From Corynebacterium pelargi (lineage in GTDB: Bacteria > Actinomycetota > Actinomycetes > Mycobacteriales > Mycobacteriaceae), in NCBI RefSeq assembly GCF_014635485.1, contig NZ_BMCX01000002.1, forward strand, positions 208,396 through 272,395: DNA of 64,000 nt, written 5' to 3'. Under the pieces are notes generated by a model. It had not been told where the DNA came from. It ran no database searches and worked only from the letters and a program-made list of their open reading frames with translations. The stretch's first letter is position 1. Each line of letters begins with the position of its first letter. Made by a program: the position numbers and the translations under genes. Shown in pieces: positions 1 through 7,615 of the stretch.

Positions 1-1
1 G

Positions 2-160
2 CTGGGCCTGCTGGCGAAGTCGCAGGGGCGGCAAAAGGCGCTTGACGACGTCTCCGCGTACCTCAATGAAGCCGAGCAGCACCTCGAGGCACTGCCTGCA
101 TGTGCCACCACGGATGCACTGCGCAACCTGGCTCGCTTTACCGTAGCGCGCGTGGGTTAG
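2..160 (+). CDS. C-terminal fragment of a polyprenyl diphosphate synthase
   Basis: Only the last 52 codons lie in the window; the reading frame is open from base 2 to the TAG at 158-160. The tail (LEALPACATTDALRNLARF, then TVARVG) matches the usual C-terminal end of trans-isoprenyl diphosphate synthases, an Ala/Leu-rich helix ending in LxxLAxFxVxR. The Asp-rich catalytic motifs would lie upstream of the window. In corynebacteria a long-chain polyprenyl (heptaprenyl/geranylgeranyl type) synthase commonly sits just ahead of the tRNA-secE region, which fits. Its product would feed quinone or decaprenyl-phosphate synthesis at the membrane. The family call is fairly good; the chain length cannot be judged. 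Confidence 0.7.
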   Translation: MGLLAKSQGRQKALDDVSAYLNEAEQHLEALPACATTDALRNLARFTVARVG

Positions 161-221
161 TGCCCCCTGTAGTGCGAATTTGCAAAGTTATGGGATGGGC
201 AGTGTAGAGTGTTCAACGCAC

Positions 222-303
222 GCCAGGTTGCCCGAGCGGCCAAAGGGAGCGGACTGTAAATCCGTCGGCATTGCCTACAGAAGTTCGAATCTTCTACCTG
301 GCA
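222..303 (+). tRNA. tRNA-Tyr (GTA)
   Basis: Class II tRNA with acceptor strands GCCAGGT (222-228) and ACCTGGC (296-302), a GTA anticodon in the loop ctGTAaa, a long variable arm, and a T-arm with GTTCGAATC. The encoded 3' end reads A-CA rather than a full CCA. Confidence 0.95.
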
Positions 304-312
304 CAGCAATAT

Positions 313-351
313 AAGGAGCCCGTCACGAAAGTGACGGGCTCCTTCGCGTTT
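313..351 (+). terminator. Rho-independent terminator after tRNA-Tyr
   Basis: Perfect 14-bp stem AAGGAGCCCGTCAC / GTGACGGGCTCCTT closed by a GAAA tetraloop and followed by a short T-rich tail. Confidence 0.9.
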
Positions 352-380
352 CCCAAAAACCCATGACAATAGTTAGATCA

Positions 381-392
381 AGCCTATAATGA
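381..392 (+). promoter_or_regulatory. Candidate -10 element ahead of two tiny ORFs
   Basis: A consensus TATAAT lies within agcctataatgagg about 30 bases before the ATG at 420. No convincing -35 was seen. Confidence 0.4.
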
Positions 393-419
393 GGTGACCT
401 ACGACACATTAGAGGGGCT

Positions 420-512
420 ATGAAGCGGAAAATTCTTTCGGCTTCGGGATCGATGAGCGCAATACTTGCGGCGACTGGCGTCTCTCCCGTCATGGCGATT
501 CAGCCCGCATGA
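420..512 (+). CDS. Tiny ORF resembling a bare signal peptide (30 aa)
   Basis: ATG 420 is preceded by AGAGGGG-like purines (412-417) and encodes 30 residues that look like a Sec signal peptide: basic MKRK start, a hydrophobic/small-residue core and a possible SPVMA cleavage site. The stop at 510-512 overlaps the ATG of the next small ORF. Nothing mature follows in frame. It may be the front of a decayed secreted-protein gene or a leader peptide; I cannot assign a function. Confidence 0.35.
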   Translation: MKRKILSASGSMSAILAATGVSPVMAIQPA

Positions 513-616
513 TGCAGCGCAAGGTTGCTAAGCGTTCAGAAGAGCATGATCCCGAGGCGCGTCAGGCGGCGCTGGACTTCCAGCGGGACATCGATCGAGG
601 GCGTGCTGGCTTCTAG
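509..616 (+). CDS. Tiny charged ORF overlapping the signal-peptide ORF (35 aa)
   Basis: The ATG at 509 overlaps the preceding stop (ATGA), so translation could be coupled. The 35 residues are strongly charged (KRSEEHDPEARQ, then DFQRDIDRGRAGF). Read with the previous ORF, this looks like one short secreted-protein gene split by a frame change, or two coupled micro-ORFs. No family is recognised. Confidence 0.3.
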   Translation: MMQRKVAKRSEEHDPEARQAALDFQRDIDRGRAGF

Positions 617-661
617 CGCGGCCGTGCCGATCAGGGGCGTTGAAAACGGGAGCGTTGGGGC

Positions 662-672
662 GCTGAAAAGCT
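662..672 (+). repeat. Variant copy of the GTCGAAAAGCT element (GCTGAAAAGCT)
   Basis: Reads GGGGC then GCTGAAAAGCT, the same variant and the same G-rich left flank as the copy at 4966. It lies between the tiny ORFs and tRNA-Thr. Confidence 0.5.
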
Positions 673-776
673 AGGCTGTAGTGCAGATTTGTGTTCTTTC
701 AACGCTTCGGGTTAATCTTTATCAGGCTTCAACAGGAGCGGGTCGGAAAATACCGGCACAATTCAATGAGGCTAGC

Positions 777-849
777 GCCCCCTTAGCTCAGTCGGCAGAG
801 CGTTTCCATGGTAAGGAAAAGGTCGACAGTTCGATTCTGTCAGGGGGCT
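777..849 (+). tRNA. tRNA-Thr (GGT)
   Basis: Acceptor strands GCCCCCT (777-783) and AGGGGGC (842-848), D-arm TAGCTCAGTCGGCAGAGC, anticodon GGT in the loop ATGGTAA, T-arm with GTTCGATTC. CCA is not encoded. Confidence 0.95.
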
Positions 850-887
850 CTGTTCTTTTATCTAGGGTAACCTAGTTGGAAGATCGT

Positions 888-962
888 GGCGGTGTAGCTC
901 AGTGGTAGAGCAAGCGACTCATAATCGCTGTGTCGCGAGTTCAATTCTCGCCATCGCTACCA
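888..962 (+). tRNA. tRNA-Met (CAT), elongator type
   Basis: Acceptor GGCGGTG pairs with CATCGCT using two G-U pairs; the anticodon loop is CTCATAA; the 3' CCA (960-962) is encoded. The anticodon stem lacks the three consecutive G-C pairs of initiator tRNA, so this is the elongator. Confidence 0.92.
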
Positions 963-963
963 A

Positions 964-1036
964 AGGGGCGTGGCTCAATTGGTAGAGCATCGGTCTCCAA
1001 AACCGAAGGTTGCAGGTTCGAGTCCTGTCGCCCCTG
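964..1036 (+). tRNA. tRNA-Trp (CCA)
   Basis: Acceptor AGGGGCG (964-970) with CGCCCCT (1029-1035), G discriminator, anticodon CCA in the loop CTCCAAA. It starts one base after the encoded CCA of tRNA-Met, so the two are surely cotranscribed. Confidence 0.95.
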
Positions 1037-1050
1037 CAAGAGAAAAAATA

Positions 1051-1090
1051 GAACACCCGGTTGCCTTGAGGTACCGGGTGTTCTTGCGTT
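1051..1090 (+). terminator. Terminator after the tRNA cluster
   Basis: GAACACCCGGT (1051-1061) pairs with ACCGGGTGTTC (1073-1083), with T-rich sequence after. Confidence 0.8.
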
Positions 1091-1093
1091 CTA

Positions 1094-1120
1094 TTGGCAC
1101 CACCATCAGCGTGCTATAGT
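1094..1120 (+). promoter_or_regulatory. Probable secE promoter
   Basis: TTGGCA (1094-1099) and TATAGT (1115-1120) with a 15-base spacer lie about 70 bases before secE and just after the tRNA terminator. Confidence 0.5.
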
Positions 1121-1192
1121 TGCCAATCTGAACGTGGTGCACCTGGCGGTGCGCCAAAAGGTCCCGATAGGCAACATGATTAAGGGAATGCA

Positions 1193-1513
1193 GTGAGCGA
1201 AGAACAACGGCAACCTACCTCGGCAGCCCGGCCCACCGGCAAGCGCCAACTCGCCGGAACGAGCACCGTTGATGCTTCCCAAGCGGAGGCCAAGAAGGTA
1301 GCCAAGCGCGAGCATGATGATCGCCCCGGCGGTTCCGTCGTGCAGTTCCTGCCTGAGGTGGGCAAGGAAATGCGCAAGGTGATTTGGCCTACCACCAAGC
1401 AGATGGTCAACTACACCATCATCGTGTTTGCTTTCCTGATTTTGATGACGGCTCTTGTAGCAGGCGTGGACTTCGTCGCCGGCTTGGGAGTTGAAAAGGT
1501 GCTGACCCGGTAG
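1193..1513 (+). CDS. secE: Preprotein translocase subunit SecE
   Basis: The 106-residue product has a variable hydrophilic N-terminus followed by the conserved SecE region: FLPEVGKEMRKVIWPTTKQM (amphipathic cytoplasmic helix) and one membrane segment (YTIIVFAFLILMTALVAGV). SecE clamps the two halves of SecY in the Sec translocon. The start is GTG at 1193, preceded by AAGGGA; no better upstream start exists. It is followed by nusG, the standard bacterial order, but a strong hairpin separates them. Confidence 0.95.
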   Translation: MSEEQRQPTSAARPTGKRQLAGTSTVDASQAEAKKVAKREHDDRPGGSVVQFLPEVGKEMRKVIWPTTKQMVNYTIIVFAFLILMTALVAGVDFVAGLGVEKVLTR

Positions 1514-1540
1514 TTATACTGGCACCCACTAAAAAAGAAG

Positions 1541-1579
1541 ATCCCGCCTCACCGAAAGCACTGGTGAGGCGGGATACTT
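1541..1579 (+). terminator. Strong hairpin between secE and nusG
   Basis: ATCCCGCCTCACC (1541-1553) pairs with GGTGAGGCGGGAT (1563-1575), followed by acttta. It looks like a terminator or partial attenuator that would set nusG expression apart from secE. Confidence 0.8.
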
Positions 1580-1667
1580 TATGTCAGTGAGCGGGCTAGG
1601 CTTAAAAGCAGCACGGCCACCACGCTGGCAGGAAGTACGACACACCTTCAAGAGGATGGAACACAGT

Positions 1668-2501
1668 ATGAGCGATGAGCACAAAGGCTCCTTTGCTGAT
1701 GCTTTCGGCGAAGCCGTCGAAGCATCACTAAGCGCCGAGCAAGAACAAGAGCAGCAGTCCGAAACCTCCAACGAGGTTGAGGTTGAAGAGCAAACGGTGC
1801 AGGAAGCCGACTACGAGGCTGCCATCGCTGAAGACTCCGAGGAACTCGACGCCGATGCCGAGTACAAGGCTCGCCTGCGTAAGTTCACCCGTGAGCTGAA
1901 AAAGCAGCCCGGCAAGTGGTACATCATTCAGTGCTACTCCGGTTATGAGAACAAGGTGAAGACCAACCTGGACATGCGTGCCCAGACCCTTGAGGTGGAA
2001 GATTCCATCTTCGAGGTCGTTGTGCCCGTGGAGCAGGCCGTGGAGATCCGCGACGGTAAGCGCAAGATTGTCAAGCGCAAGCTGCTGCCCGGCTATGTGC
2101 TGGTGCGCATGGACATCAACGACCGCGCCTGGTCCGTGGTACGCGATACCCCTGGTGTGACCAGCTTCGTGGGCAACGAAGGCAACGCCACTCCCGTCAA
2201 GCACCGCGACGTAGCCAAGTTCCTCATGCCGCAGGAATCTGCCCCCGGCACCGACAAGGGTGCTGCGACCGAAGACGGCGAGCAGGTCGTGGCAATGCCC
2301 ACCGAAGCCACCAAGGCTCCAGTCCAGGTGGACTACCAGGTTGGCGAGGCCGTCACCATCCTCACCGGCGCCCTGGCATCGGTATCGGCCACCATCTCCG
2401 AGATCGACGCCGAAAACGGCAAGCTTCAAGCGCTCGTGTCGATCTTCGGCCGCGAAACTCCTGTGGAGCTCGGCTTTGATCAGGTAGAAAAGATCACCTA
2501 G
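1668..2501 (+). CDS. nusG: Transcription termination/antitermination factor NusG
   Basis: 277 residues from ATG 1668, which has AGAGGA 11 bases upstream; earlier in-frame ATGs at 1581 and 1656 lack a usable ribosome site. After an acidic Glu-rich leader of about 80 residues (typical of actinobacterial NusG) comes the NGN domain ([16 protein letters not shown], then [13 protein letters not shown] and [10 protein letters not shown]) and a C-terminal KOW domain ([20 protein letters not shown]). NusG binds the beta-prime clamp of RNA polymerase, modulates pausing and links to Rho or ribosomal protein S10. It is followed by its own terminator before rplK. Confidence 0.97.
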   Translation: MSDEHKGSFADAFGEAVEASLSAEQEQEQQSETSNEVEVEEQTVQEADYEAAIAEDSEELDADAEYKARLRKFTRELKKQPGKWYIIQCYSGYENKVKTNLDMRAQTLEVEDSIFEVVVPVEQAVEIRDGKRKIVKRKLLPGYVLVRMDINDRAWSVVRDTPGVTSFVGNEGNATPVKHRDVAKFLMPQESAPGTDKGAATEDGEQVVAMPTEATKAPVQVDYQVGEAVTILTGALASVSATISEIDAENGKLQALVSIFGRETPVELGFDQVEKIT

Positions 2502-2530
2502 GCCTTTTATCGCCCTGATTGCACTAGGAC

Positions 2531-2565
2531 AAACCCCGGCTGCTTTGGTTGCAGCCGGGGTTTGA
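2531..2565 (+). terminator. Terminator after nusG
   Basis: AAACCCCGGCTGC (2531-2543) pairs with GCAGCCGGGGTTT (2551-2563), a 13-bp stem ending in T residues. Confidence 0.9.
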
Positions 2566-2690
2566 GTGTATTCTGGTTGATCGCGTGTGTTTGAGGCATG
2601 CGCGAATAAGAACATATACATCCCCGGTGGCTGGATGAATGAAGCACAGGCACGCTGTATCGCCTCGTTTCATGTCTCTGGCATCCGGAC

Positions 2691-2701
2691 GTCGAAAAGC
2701 C
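2691..2701 (+). repeat. One-mismatch copy of the GTCGAAAAGCT element in the rplK leader
   Basis: Reads GTCGAAAAGCC, 46 bases upstream of the rplK start codon. The last base differs from the exact motif. Confidence 0.45.
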
Positions 2702-2746
2702 AAAAAGGCGCATCGGCGTTAACACGGAAAGTTGGTAGAAGTCTCC

Positions 2747-3181
2747 ATGGCTCCTAAGAAGAAGAAGGTCTCCGGCCTGATCAAGCTGCAGATCGAAGCA
2801 GGCCAGGCAAACCCGGCTCCCCCGGTTGGTCCTGCCCTTGGTGCTCACGGCGTGAACATCATGGAATTCTGCAAGGCTTATAACGCTGCAACGGAAAACC
2901 AGCGCGGCAACGTTGTGCCTGTAGAGATCACCGTCTACGAAGACCGCTCCTTCGACTTCAAGCTGAAGACCCCTCCGGCTGCCAAGCTGCTGATGAAGGC
3001 CGCTGGCATCAAGAAGGGCTCCGGCGTTCCCCACACCCAGAAGGTGGGCACCGTGACCCTCGACCAGGTCAAGGAAATCGCTCAGACCAAGCTTGAAGAC
3101 CTCAACGCATACGACGTTGACACCGCAGCCAAGATCATCATGGGCACCGCACGCTCCATGGGCATCGAGGTCAAGGAATAA
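2747..3181 (+). CDS. rplK: 50S ribosomal protein L11
   Basis: 144 residues beginning [20 protein letters not shown], the canonical start of actinobacterial L11, so ATG 2747 is preferred over the in-frame TTG at 2732. The proline-rich [16 protein letters not shown] motif and the C-terminal RNA-binding domain are intact. L11 and helix 43/44 of 23S rRNA form the GTPase centre, the binding site of thiostrepton-type antibiotics; this is relevant because a TsnR-like methyltransferase for that site lies at about 30 kb. It is cotranscribed with rplA. Confidence 0.98.
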   Translation: MAPKKKKVSGLIKLQIEAGQANPAPPVGPALGAHGVNIMEFCKAYNAATENQRGNVVPVEITVYEDRSFDFKLKTPPAAKLLMKAAGIKKGSGVPHTQKVGTVTLDQVKEIAQTKLEDLNAYDVDTAAKIIMGTARSMGIEVKE

Positions 3182-3289
3182 GCAAGGGACTCAGTGCTGC
3201 ACCTTTTCGCAGCATGACCCTCACCGTGGCAGGGCCAGCTTCGGCCCGCACCACACAATCCGAATAAGAACCACAGAAGGATTTTCAAC

Positions 3290-3997
3290 ATGAGCAAGCG
3301 TTCTAAGGCATACAAGGCCAACGCAGAGAAGGTAGACAAGAGCCGCGTGTACAGCCCCATGGCTGCTGCAGAGCTGGTGAAGGAAACCTCCTCCAAGAAC
3401 ACCGACGCCACCGTTGAGGTTGCACTGCGCCTCGGCGTTGACCCCCGCAAGGCTGACCAGCTTGTGCGCGGCACCGTCTCCTTGCCCAACGGCACCGGTA
3501 AGACCGTGCGCGTGGCCGTATTCGCCGAAGGCGAGAAGGCAACCCAGGCTCAAGAAGCTGGCGCCGACATCGTGGGCACCACCGAGCTGATCGAGCAGAT
3601 CACCGCTGGCACCATCGACTTCGACGTTGCTATCGCAACCCCCGACCAGATGGCCAAGGTTGGCCGTGTGGCTCGCGTCCTCGGCCCCCGTGGCCTGATG
3701 CCGAACCCCAAGACCGGCACCGTGACCACCGACGTGGCAAAGGCTATCGCCGACGTCAAGGGCGGCAAGATCTCCTTCCGCGTGGACAAGGCTTCCAACC
3801 TGCACGCCATCATTGGTAAGTCCTCCTTCGACGCCAAGGCATTGGCTGAGAACTACGGCGCACTGATCGACGAAGTGCTGCGTATCAAGCCTTCCTCCTC
3901 CAAGGGTGTCTACCTGAAGAAGGTCACCATGGCCTCCACCTTCGGCCCTGGCGTTCCGGTTGATCCTTCCGTTCAGAAGAACTACACCGAGGCCTAA
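3290..3997 (+). CDS. rplA: 50S ribosomal protein L1
   Basis: 235 residues, full length, starting [18 protein letters not shown] with AGAAGGA ahead of the ATG. The L1 hallmark [16 protein letters not shown] is present. L1 forms the mobile L1 stalk at the ribosomal E site and in many bacteria represses its own rplK-rplA mRNA. A 108-base gap from rplK holds no clear terminator, so one operon is likely. Confidence 0.98.
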   Translation: MSKRSKAYKANAEKVDKSRVYSPMAAAELVKETSSKNTDATVEVALRLGVDPRKADQLVRGTVSLPNGTGKTVRVAVFAEGEKATQAQEAGADIVGTTELIEQITAGTIDFDVAIATPDQMAKVGRVARVLGPRGLMPNPKTGTVTTDVAKAIADVKGGKISFRVDKASNLHAIIGKSSFDAKALAENYGALIDEVLRIKPSSSKGVYLKKVTMASTFGPGVPVDPSVQKNYTEA

Positions 3998-4049
3998 AAG
4001 CCCTCAGCGCGTGCTGGCTCATTATTGAGCTAGCACACGTTCTACACTC

Positions 4050-4094
4050 ATCCCTATGGCTGGTTTTCCACGCCATAGGGATTGTTGTGTTTTT
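4050..4094 (+). terminator. Terminator after rplA
   Basis: ATCCCTATGGC (4050-4060) pairs with GCCATAGGGAT (4072-4082), followed by the T-rich tract tgttgtgttttt. A second imperfect hairpin (about 4011-4040) lies just before it. Confidence 0.85.
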
Positions 4095-4119
4095 AGAGAT
4101 CATGACGAGGGACTAGACC

Positions 4120-4914
4120 ATGCGCACATCGGACCGAAGCTACCGCAGACATGCAAGACTCATCAGCGCAGCGGTCTTAAGCGCTGCCATCTTCGGAATG
4201 ATCCTTGCCCTGACCGTGCTCGTGTTCAATCCCTTAGATAATGACGCGCTGAGCTTGGTGATGTTGCTATTTTTCGGGCCGCTGATCATCTGGATCGCCC
4301 GAAGGTTCAAACAAGCCAAAGCGCGCCTGACCTATGCGCGCATCGATGCACAACAGTATCCGGATATTCACCAGCTAGTTCAGCGCTTCTCCCGGGAAGT
4401 CGAGCTCAGAGGCTTCCCGGCGGCCTTCCTTATCACCGACGCCTCAACCAACCCTTGCGCGGGAGAGCTCAACACCAGGCCTTGTGTGCGCATCGGTTCC
4501 GATTTCTTTGCAGGGTGCAGGGAAAACGACACGCCCGAAGCGCTGGAGTTTATGGTGGCCCACCAAATCGCGCACCTTAAAGCCGGGCACACCAGCCACT
4601 GGTGGGCGATGGTGGTGTCCTCCGTGCGCTTTGTTCCTGTGCTCAATGCCCTGGTTGCTCGCCAAATGGAGTTCCACGCCGATTATCTTGCAGCCCGCAT
4701 GTCGCCTCAAGGAGCAGGACTGGCCATCGGCTTATGCCAGGTGGGCAAGGATAATTTTCCCTACCTCAACCCCGAGGTCCAATACGACAGTGGTGTAAGC
4801 AGCTCCGGCTTCTGGGCCTGGATTGCCAAGTGGAGCAGCATTGAGGTCAGCCCGTCTGAACGGTATGCGCGCTTAGTTGATGCAGGGCTCGTGCCCCAAA
4901 AACCCGAAGAGTAG
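4120..4914 (+). CDS. M48-like membrane protein with HQxxH in place of HExxH (probable pseudoprotease)
   Basis: 264 residues; ATG 4120 has GAGGGA upstream. Two N-terminal membrane segments (about residues 16-40 and 45-62) precede a cytoplasmic or exported domain laid out like an M48 peptidase. The zinc-binding motif reads H148-Q149-I-A-H152, followed by the downstream ligand region E184-FHAD. In active M48 enzymes the second residue of HExxH is the catalytic glutamate; here it is glutamine, so the metal ligands remain but the general base is lost. The protein may therefore bind zinc without cleaving, or the family may be a specialised corynebacterial one. It stands alone between two terminators or promoters. 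Confidence 0.65.
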   Translation: MRTSDRSYRRHARLISAAVLSAAIFGMILALTVLVFNPLDNDALSLVMLLFFGPLIIWIARRFKQAKARLTYARIDAQQYPDIHQLVQRFSREVELRGFPAAFLITDASTNPCAGELNTRPCVRIGSDFFAGCRENDTPEALEFMVAHQIAHLKAGHTSHWWAMVVSSVRFVPVLNALVARQMEFHADYLAARMSPQGAGLAIGLCQVGKDNFPYLNPEVQYDSGVSSSGFWAWIAKWSSIEVSPSERYARLVDAGLVPQKPEE

Positions 4915-4965
4915 CTTGCCCGAGCTGCCAGGGCAGTGTGCGGTTTTCCGGGCTGCCACAGGGGC

Positions 4966-4976
4966 GCTGAAAAGCT
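4966..4976 (+). repeat. Variant copy of the GTCGAAAAGCT element
   Basis: GGGGC then GCTGAAAAGCT, 52 bases after the stop of the M48-like gene, in the same orientation as that gene. Confidence 0.5.
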
Positions 4977-4999
4977 CGCCCCCGAATAGGGGAATACTT

Positions 5000-5029
5000 A
5001 ATCGGTTCAGTGTTAAATCTGAATCGGTT
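5000..5029 (+). promoter_or_regulatory. Direct repeat upstream of ino1, candidate operator
   Basis: AATCGGTT occurs at 5000-5007 and again at 5022-5029, 22 bases apart, which is two turns of the helix, on the same face of the DNA. The repeat lies 50-75 bases before the ino1 start. Confidence 0.35.
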
Positions 5030-5075
5030 AAGCCTTTGAGCTGCATGTTTTAGCTAGCGCAGAGGGGTTAGTCTC

Positions 5076-6176
5076 GTGGGCATGGCAAAAATCAATGTGG
5101 CTATTGCAGGCCTAGGTAACTGTGCAACCTCCCTGATTCAGGGGATCCATTACTACCGTGATGCAGACCCAGCATCGGAAGTCCCTGGACTCATGCACGT
5201 CCAATTCGGCGACTATCACGTAGGCGATCTCAACGTGGTGGCAGCCTTCGATGTGGATGCAGACAAAGTGGGCAAGGACGTCTCCAAGGCCATCGAAAGC
5301 GGCCAGAACTGCACCATCAAGATCTGCGATGTGCCCGAGATGGGCGTGAAGGTCCAGCGCGGCCATACCTTGGATGGCTTGGGTCGCTACTATCAGCAGA
5401 CCATCGAGGAATCCGATGCTGAGCCAGTAGATGTGGTTCAAGCGCTCAAGGATGCCGAGGTAGACGTGCTGGTGAGCTACCTGCCGGTGGGCTCTGAGGA
5501 GGCAGACAAGTTCTACGCCCAGTGCGCGATTGATGCAGGCTGCGCCTTTGTCAACGCCCTTCCGGTCTTTATCGCCTCTGATCCCGAGTGGGCTGAGAAG
5601 TTCCGTGCAGCCGGTGTGCCGATCGTCGGTGACGATATTAAAAGCCAGGTGGGCGCCACGATCAGCCACCGCGTGCTGGCCAAGCTCTTTGAGGATCGCG
5701 GCGTTCGTCTTGAGCGCACCATGCAGCTCAACGTCGGCGGCAACATGGACTTCAAGAACATGCTCGAACGCGAGCGCCTGGAGTCGAAGAAGATCTCCAA
5801 GACCCAATCGGTGACCTCGAATCTGCACTCCGGACCTTTGGCCGGCAAGATCGAAGACCGCAACGTGCATATCGGCCCTTCCGACTATGTGGAGTGGTTG
5901 GATGACCGCAAGTGGGCCTATGTTCGCCTTGAGGGCACTGCCTTCGGCGATGTGCCGCTGAACCTGGAGTACAAGCTGGAGGTGTGGGATTCGCCCAACT
6001 CCGCCGGCATCATCATCGACGCCATCCGCGCTGCAAAAATCGCCCTCGACCGCGGCATCGGTGGGCCGGTGGAATCTGCTTCTTCCTATCTGATGAAGTC
6101 TCCGCCTACCCAGCTTGGCGACGACACCGCTCGCGCCGAATTGGAAGCGTTTATCGCAGGCGATACTGAAGAATAA
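5076..6176 (+). CDS. ino1: myo-Inositol-1-phosphate synthase
   Basis: 366 residues that follow the mycobacterial Ino1 sequence closely: [16 protein letters not shown] (NAD-binding start), [52 protein letters not shown] and [12 protein letters not shown]. The enzyme converts glucose-6-phosphate to inositol-1-phosphate with NAD, feeding phosphatidylinositol, PIMs and mycothiol in actinobacteria. AGAGGGG at 5061-5067 fits GTG 5076 (8-base spacing) better than ATG 5082. It is monocistronic, with a direct repeat upstream that may be regulatory. Confidence 0.95.
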   Translation: MGMAKINVAIAGLGNCATSLIQGIHYYRDADPASEVPGLMHVQFGDYHVGDLNVVAAFDVDADKVGKDVSKAIESGQNCTIKICDVPEMGVKVQRGHTLDGLGRYYQQTIEESDAEPVDVVQALKDAEVDVLVSYLPVGSEEADKFYAQCAIDAGCAFVNALPVFIASDPEWAEKFRAAGVPIVGDDIKSQVGATISHRVLAKLFEDRGVRLERTMQLNVGGNMDFKNMLERERLESKKISKTQSVTSNLHSGPLAGKIEDRNVHIGPSDYVEWLDDRKWAYVRLEGTAFGDVPLNLEYKLEVWDSPNSAGIIIDAIRAAKIALDRGIGGPVESASSYLMKSPPTQLGDDTARAELEAFIAGDTEE

Positions 6177-6519
6177 TCCCCGTGATGGCCAAACAAGAGG
6201 TCTGTTTCAGCCGGAATTTGCGCTGTAGAGCTTTGATGCTGTAGCCTCGCAAGTCGAAGTTTGAAACGGACCGCTTGGTCCCCGCTCAAGTTTCACCGAA
6301 GACCGTCGGTTAGCCAAGTTTTGGCTCGAAGGAATCCAAGCAATTGGATCAGCCCACGCAGGAGACACTGAAGCGTTTTACTCCTTCCAAGGAGAACTAC
6401 GTGCCCTGTGCTCTTGCACGGGGTTTTTGTTTTGTCTCAAGCGCTAGCGCTTTTAGGCGAACAGAAGCCCCGGCGGATCAGAACACGATTGATACGTACA
6501 TGAGGAAGGAGGCGAAGTA
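6177..6519 (+). promoter_or_regulatory. rplJ 5' leader with a terminator-like attenuator
   Basis: This 343-base gene-free stretch precedes rplJ. Near its end CCCTGTGC (6404-6411) pairs with GCACGGGG (6416-6423) and is followed by TTTTTGTTTTG, a textbook intrinsic terminator only about 90 bases before the rplJ start. Upstream sequence from about 6290 can form further stems. The arrangement resembles known L10 leaders, where the L10-L12 complex binds the mRNA. The site of ligand binding is inference. Confidence 0.55.
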
Positions 6520-7035
6520 ATGGCAAACCCGAAGAACGAGCAGTCCCTCGCTGAGCTGAAGAACCGCTTTGCAGAGGCTGACTCCGTCGTGCTCACCGAG
6601 TACCGCGGCCTGTCCGTGGCTCAGACCACCGAACTGCGTCGTGCACTGGGTGCAGATGTCCAGTACTCCGTCGCCAAGAACACCCTGGTCAAGCTTGCTG
6701 CTAAGGAAGCTGGCATCGAGGGCCTTGATGATCTCCTCGTTGGCCCCACCGCTGTTGCCTTTGTTAAGGGCGAAGCCGTGGACGCTGCGAAGGCGATGAA
6801 GAAGTTCGCTTCTGACAACAAGGCATTCGTAGTCAAGGGTGGCTACATGGACGGCAACGCACTGAGCGCTGCTCAGGTTGATGCCATCGCCGAGCTGGAC
6901 AACCGCGAGACCACCCTCGCAAAGCTGGCTGGCGCCATGAAGGGCAACTTGGCAAAGGCTGCAGGCCTATTCAACGCCCCCGCTTCTCAGGTTGCGCGCC
7001 TCGCAGTTGCGCTGCAGGAGAAGAAGGAAGCGTAA
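6520..7035 (+). CDS. rplJ: 50S ribosomal protein L10
   Basis: 171 residues with a strong GGAAGGAGG ribosome site. The N-terminal rRNA-binding domain ([32 protein letters not shown]) and a C-terminal helical tail that carries L7/L12 dimers are present. L10 is the base of the ribosomal stalk that recruits translational GTPases. The long leader with an attenuator suggests autogenous control together with rplL, 93 bases downstream. Confidence 0.97.
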   Translation: MANPKNEQSLAELKNRFAEADSVVLTEYRGLSVAQTTELRRALGADVQYSVAKNTLVKLAAKEAGIEGLDDLLVGPTAVAFVKGEAVDAAKAMKKFASDNKAFVVKGGYMDGNALSAAQVDAIAELDNRETTLAKLAGAMKGNLAKAAGLFNAPASQVARLAVALQEKKEA

Positions 7036-7128
7036 GCCTTGCCCCCAAGCGGGCAACACACGTTTTACACACAACACTTTGGATGCGAACCTGCGGGCGA
7101 GCATCCGCCTTAAGAAAGGAATACCACC

Positions 7129-7515
7129 ATGGCTAAGCTCACCAAGGACGAGCTCATTGAAGCTTTCAAGGAGATGACCCTGATCGAGCTCTCCGAGTTC
7201 GTGAAGGAATTCGAAGAGGTCTTCGAAGTTACCGCTGCTGCTCCGGTTGCTGTTGCTGCCGCTGGCGCTGCAGGTGGCGACGCTCCTGCCGCTGAAGAGA
7301 AGGACGAGTTCGACGTTGTGCTCGAGGACGCCGGCGCCAAGAAGATCGGCGTGATCAAGGCTGTTCGCGAGATTGTTTCCGGCCTGGGTCTGAAGGAAGC
7401 TAAGGAGCTCGTTGAGTCCGCTCCTAAGGCTATCCTCGAGGGCGCTAACAAGGACGACGCTGAGGCTGCCAAGACCAAGCTCGAAGAGGCTGGCGCTAAG
7501 GTTACCCTCAAGTAA
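7129..7515 (+). CDS. rplL: 50S ribosomal protein L7/L12
   Basis: 128 residues with the L12 layout: an N-terminal dimerisation domain ([20 protein letters not shown]), an Ala/Val-rich hinge, and a C-terminal factor-binding domain ([34 protein letters not shown]). L12 dimers recruit and stimulate EF-Tu and EF-G. It follows rplJ under the same leader and ends in its own terminator. Confidence 0.98.
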   Translation: MAKLTKDELIEAFKEMTLIELSEFVKEFEEVFEVTAAAPVAVAAAGAAGGDAPAAEEKDEFDVVLEDAGAKKIGVIKAVREIVSGLGLKEAKELVESAPKAILEGANKDDAEAAKTKLEEAGAKVTLK

Positions 7516-7539
7516 TATCCCCTTCGGATATTCACTTCA

Positions 7540-7580
7540 CATCCCCCAACCGGCATGGTGCTGGTGGGGGATGTTTTCTT
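7540..7580 (+). terminator. Terminator after rplL
   Basis: CATCCCCC (7540-7547) pairs with GGGGGATG (7566-7573) around an extended loop, then TTTTCTT. Confidence 0.85.
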
Positions 7581-7615
7581 GCGCTTTATCCCCTTGTCCC
7601 TTCTAAGATCAACGC

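Noticed and set aside
1728..2621. Long open frame on the minus strand across nusG
   Set aside because: It is the antisense shadow of nusG, whose sense frame has clear NGN and KOW domains; the antisense protein is an unnatural run of Leu, Gly, Val and His.
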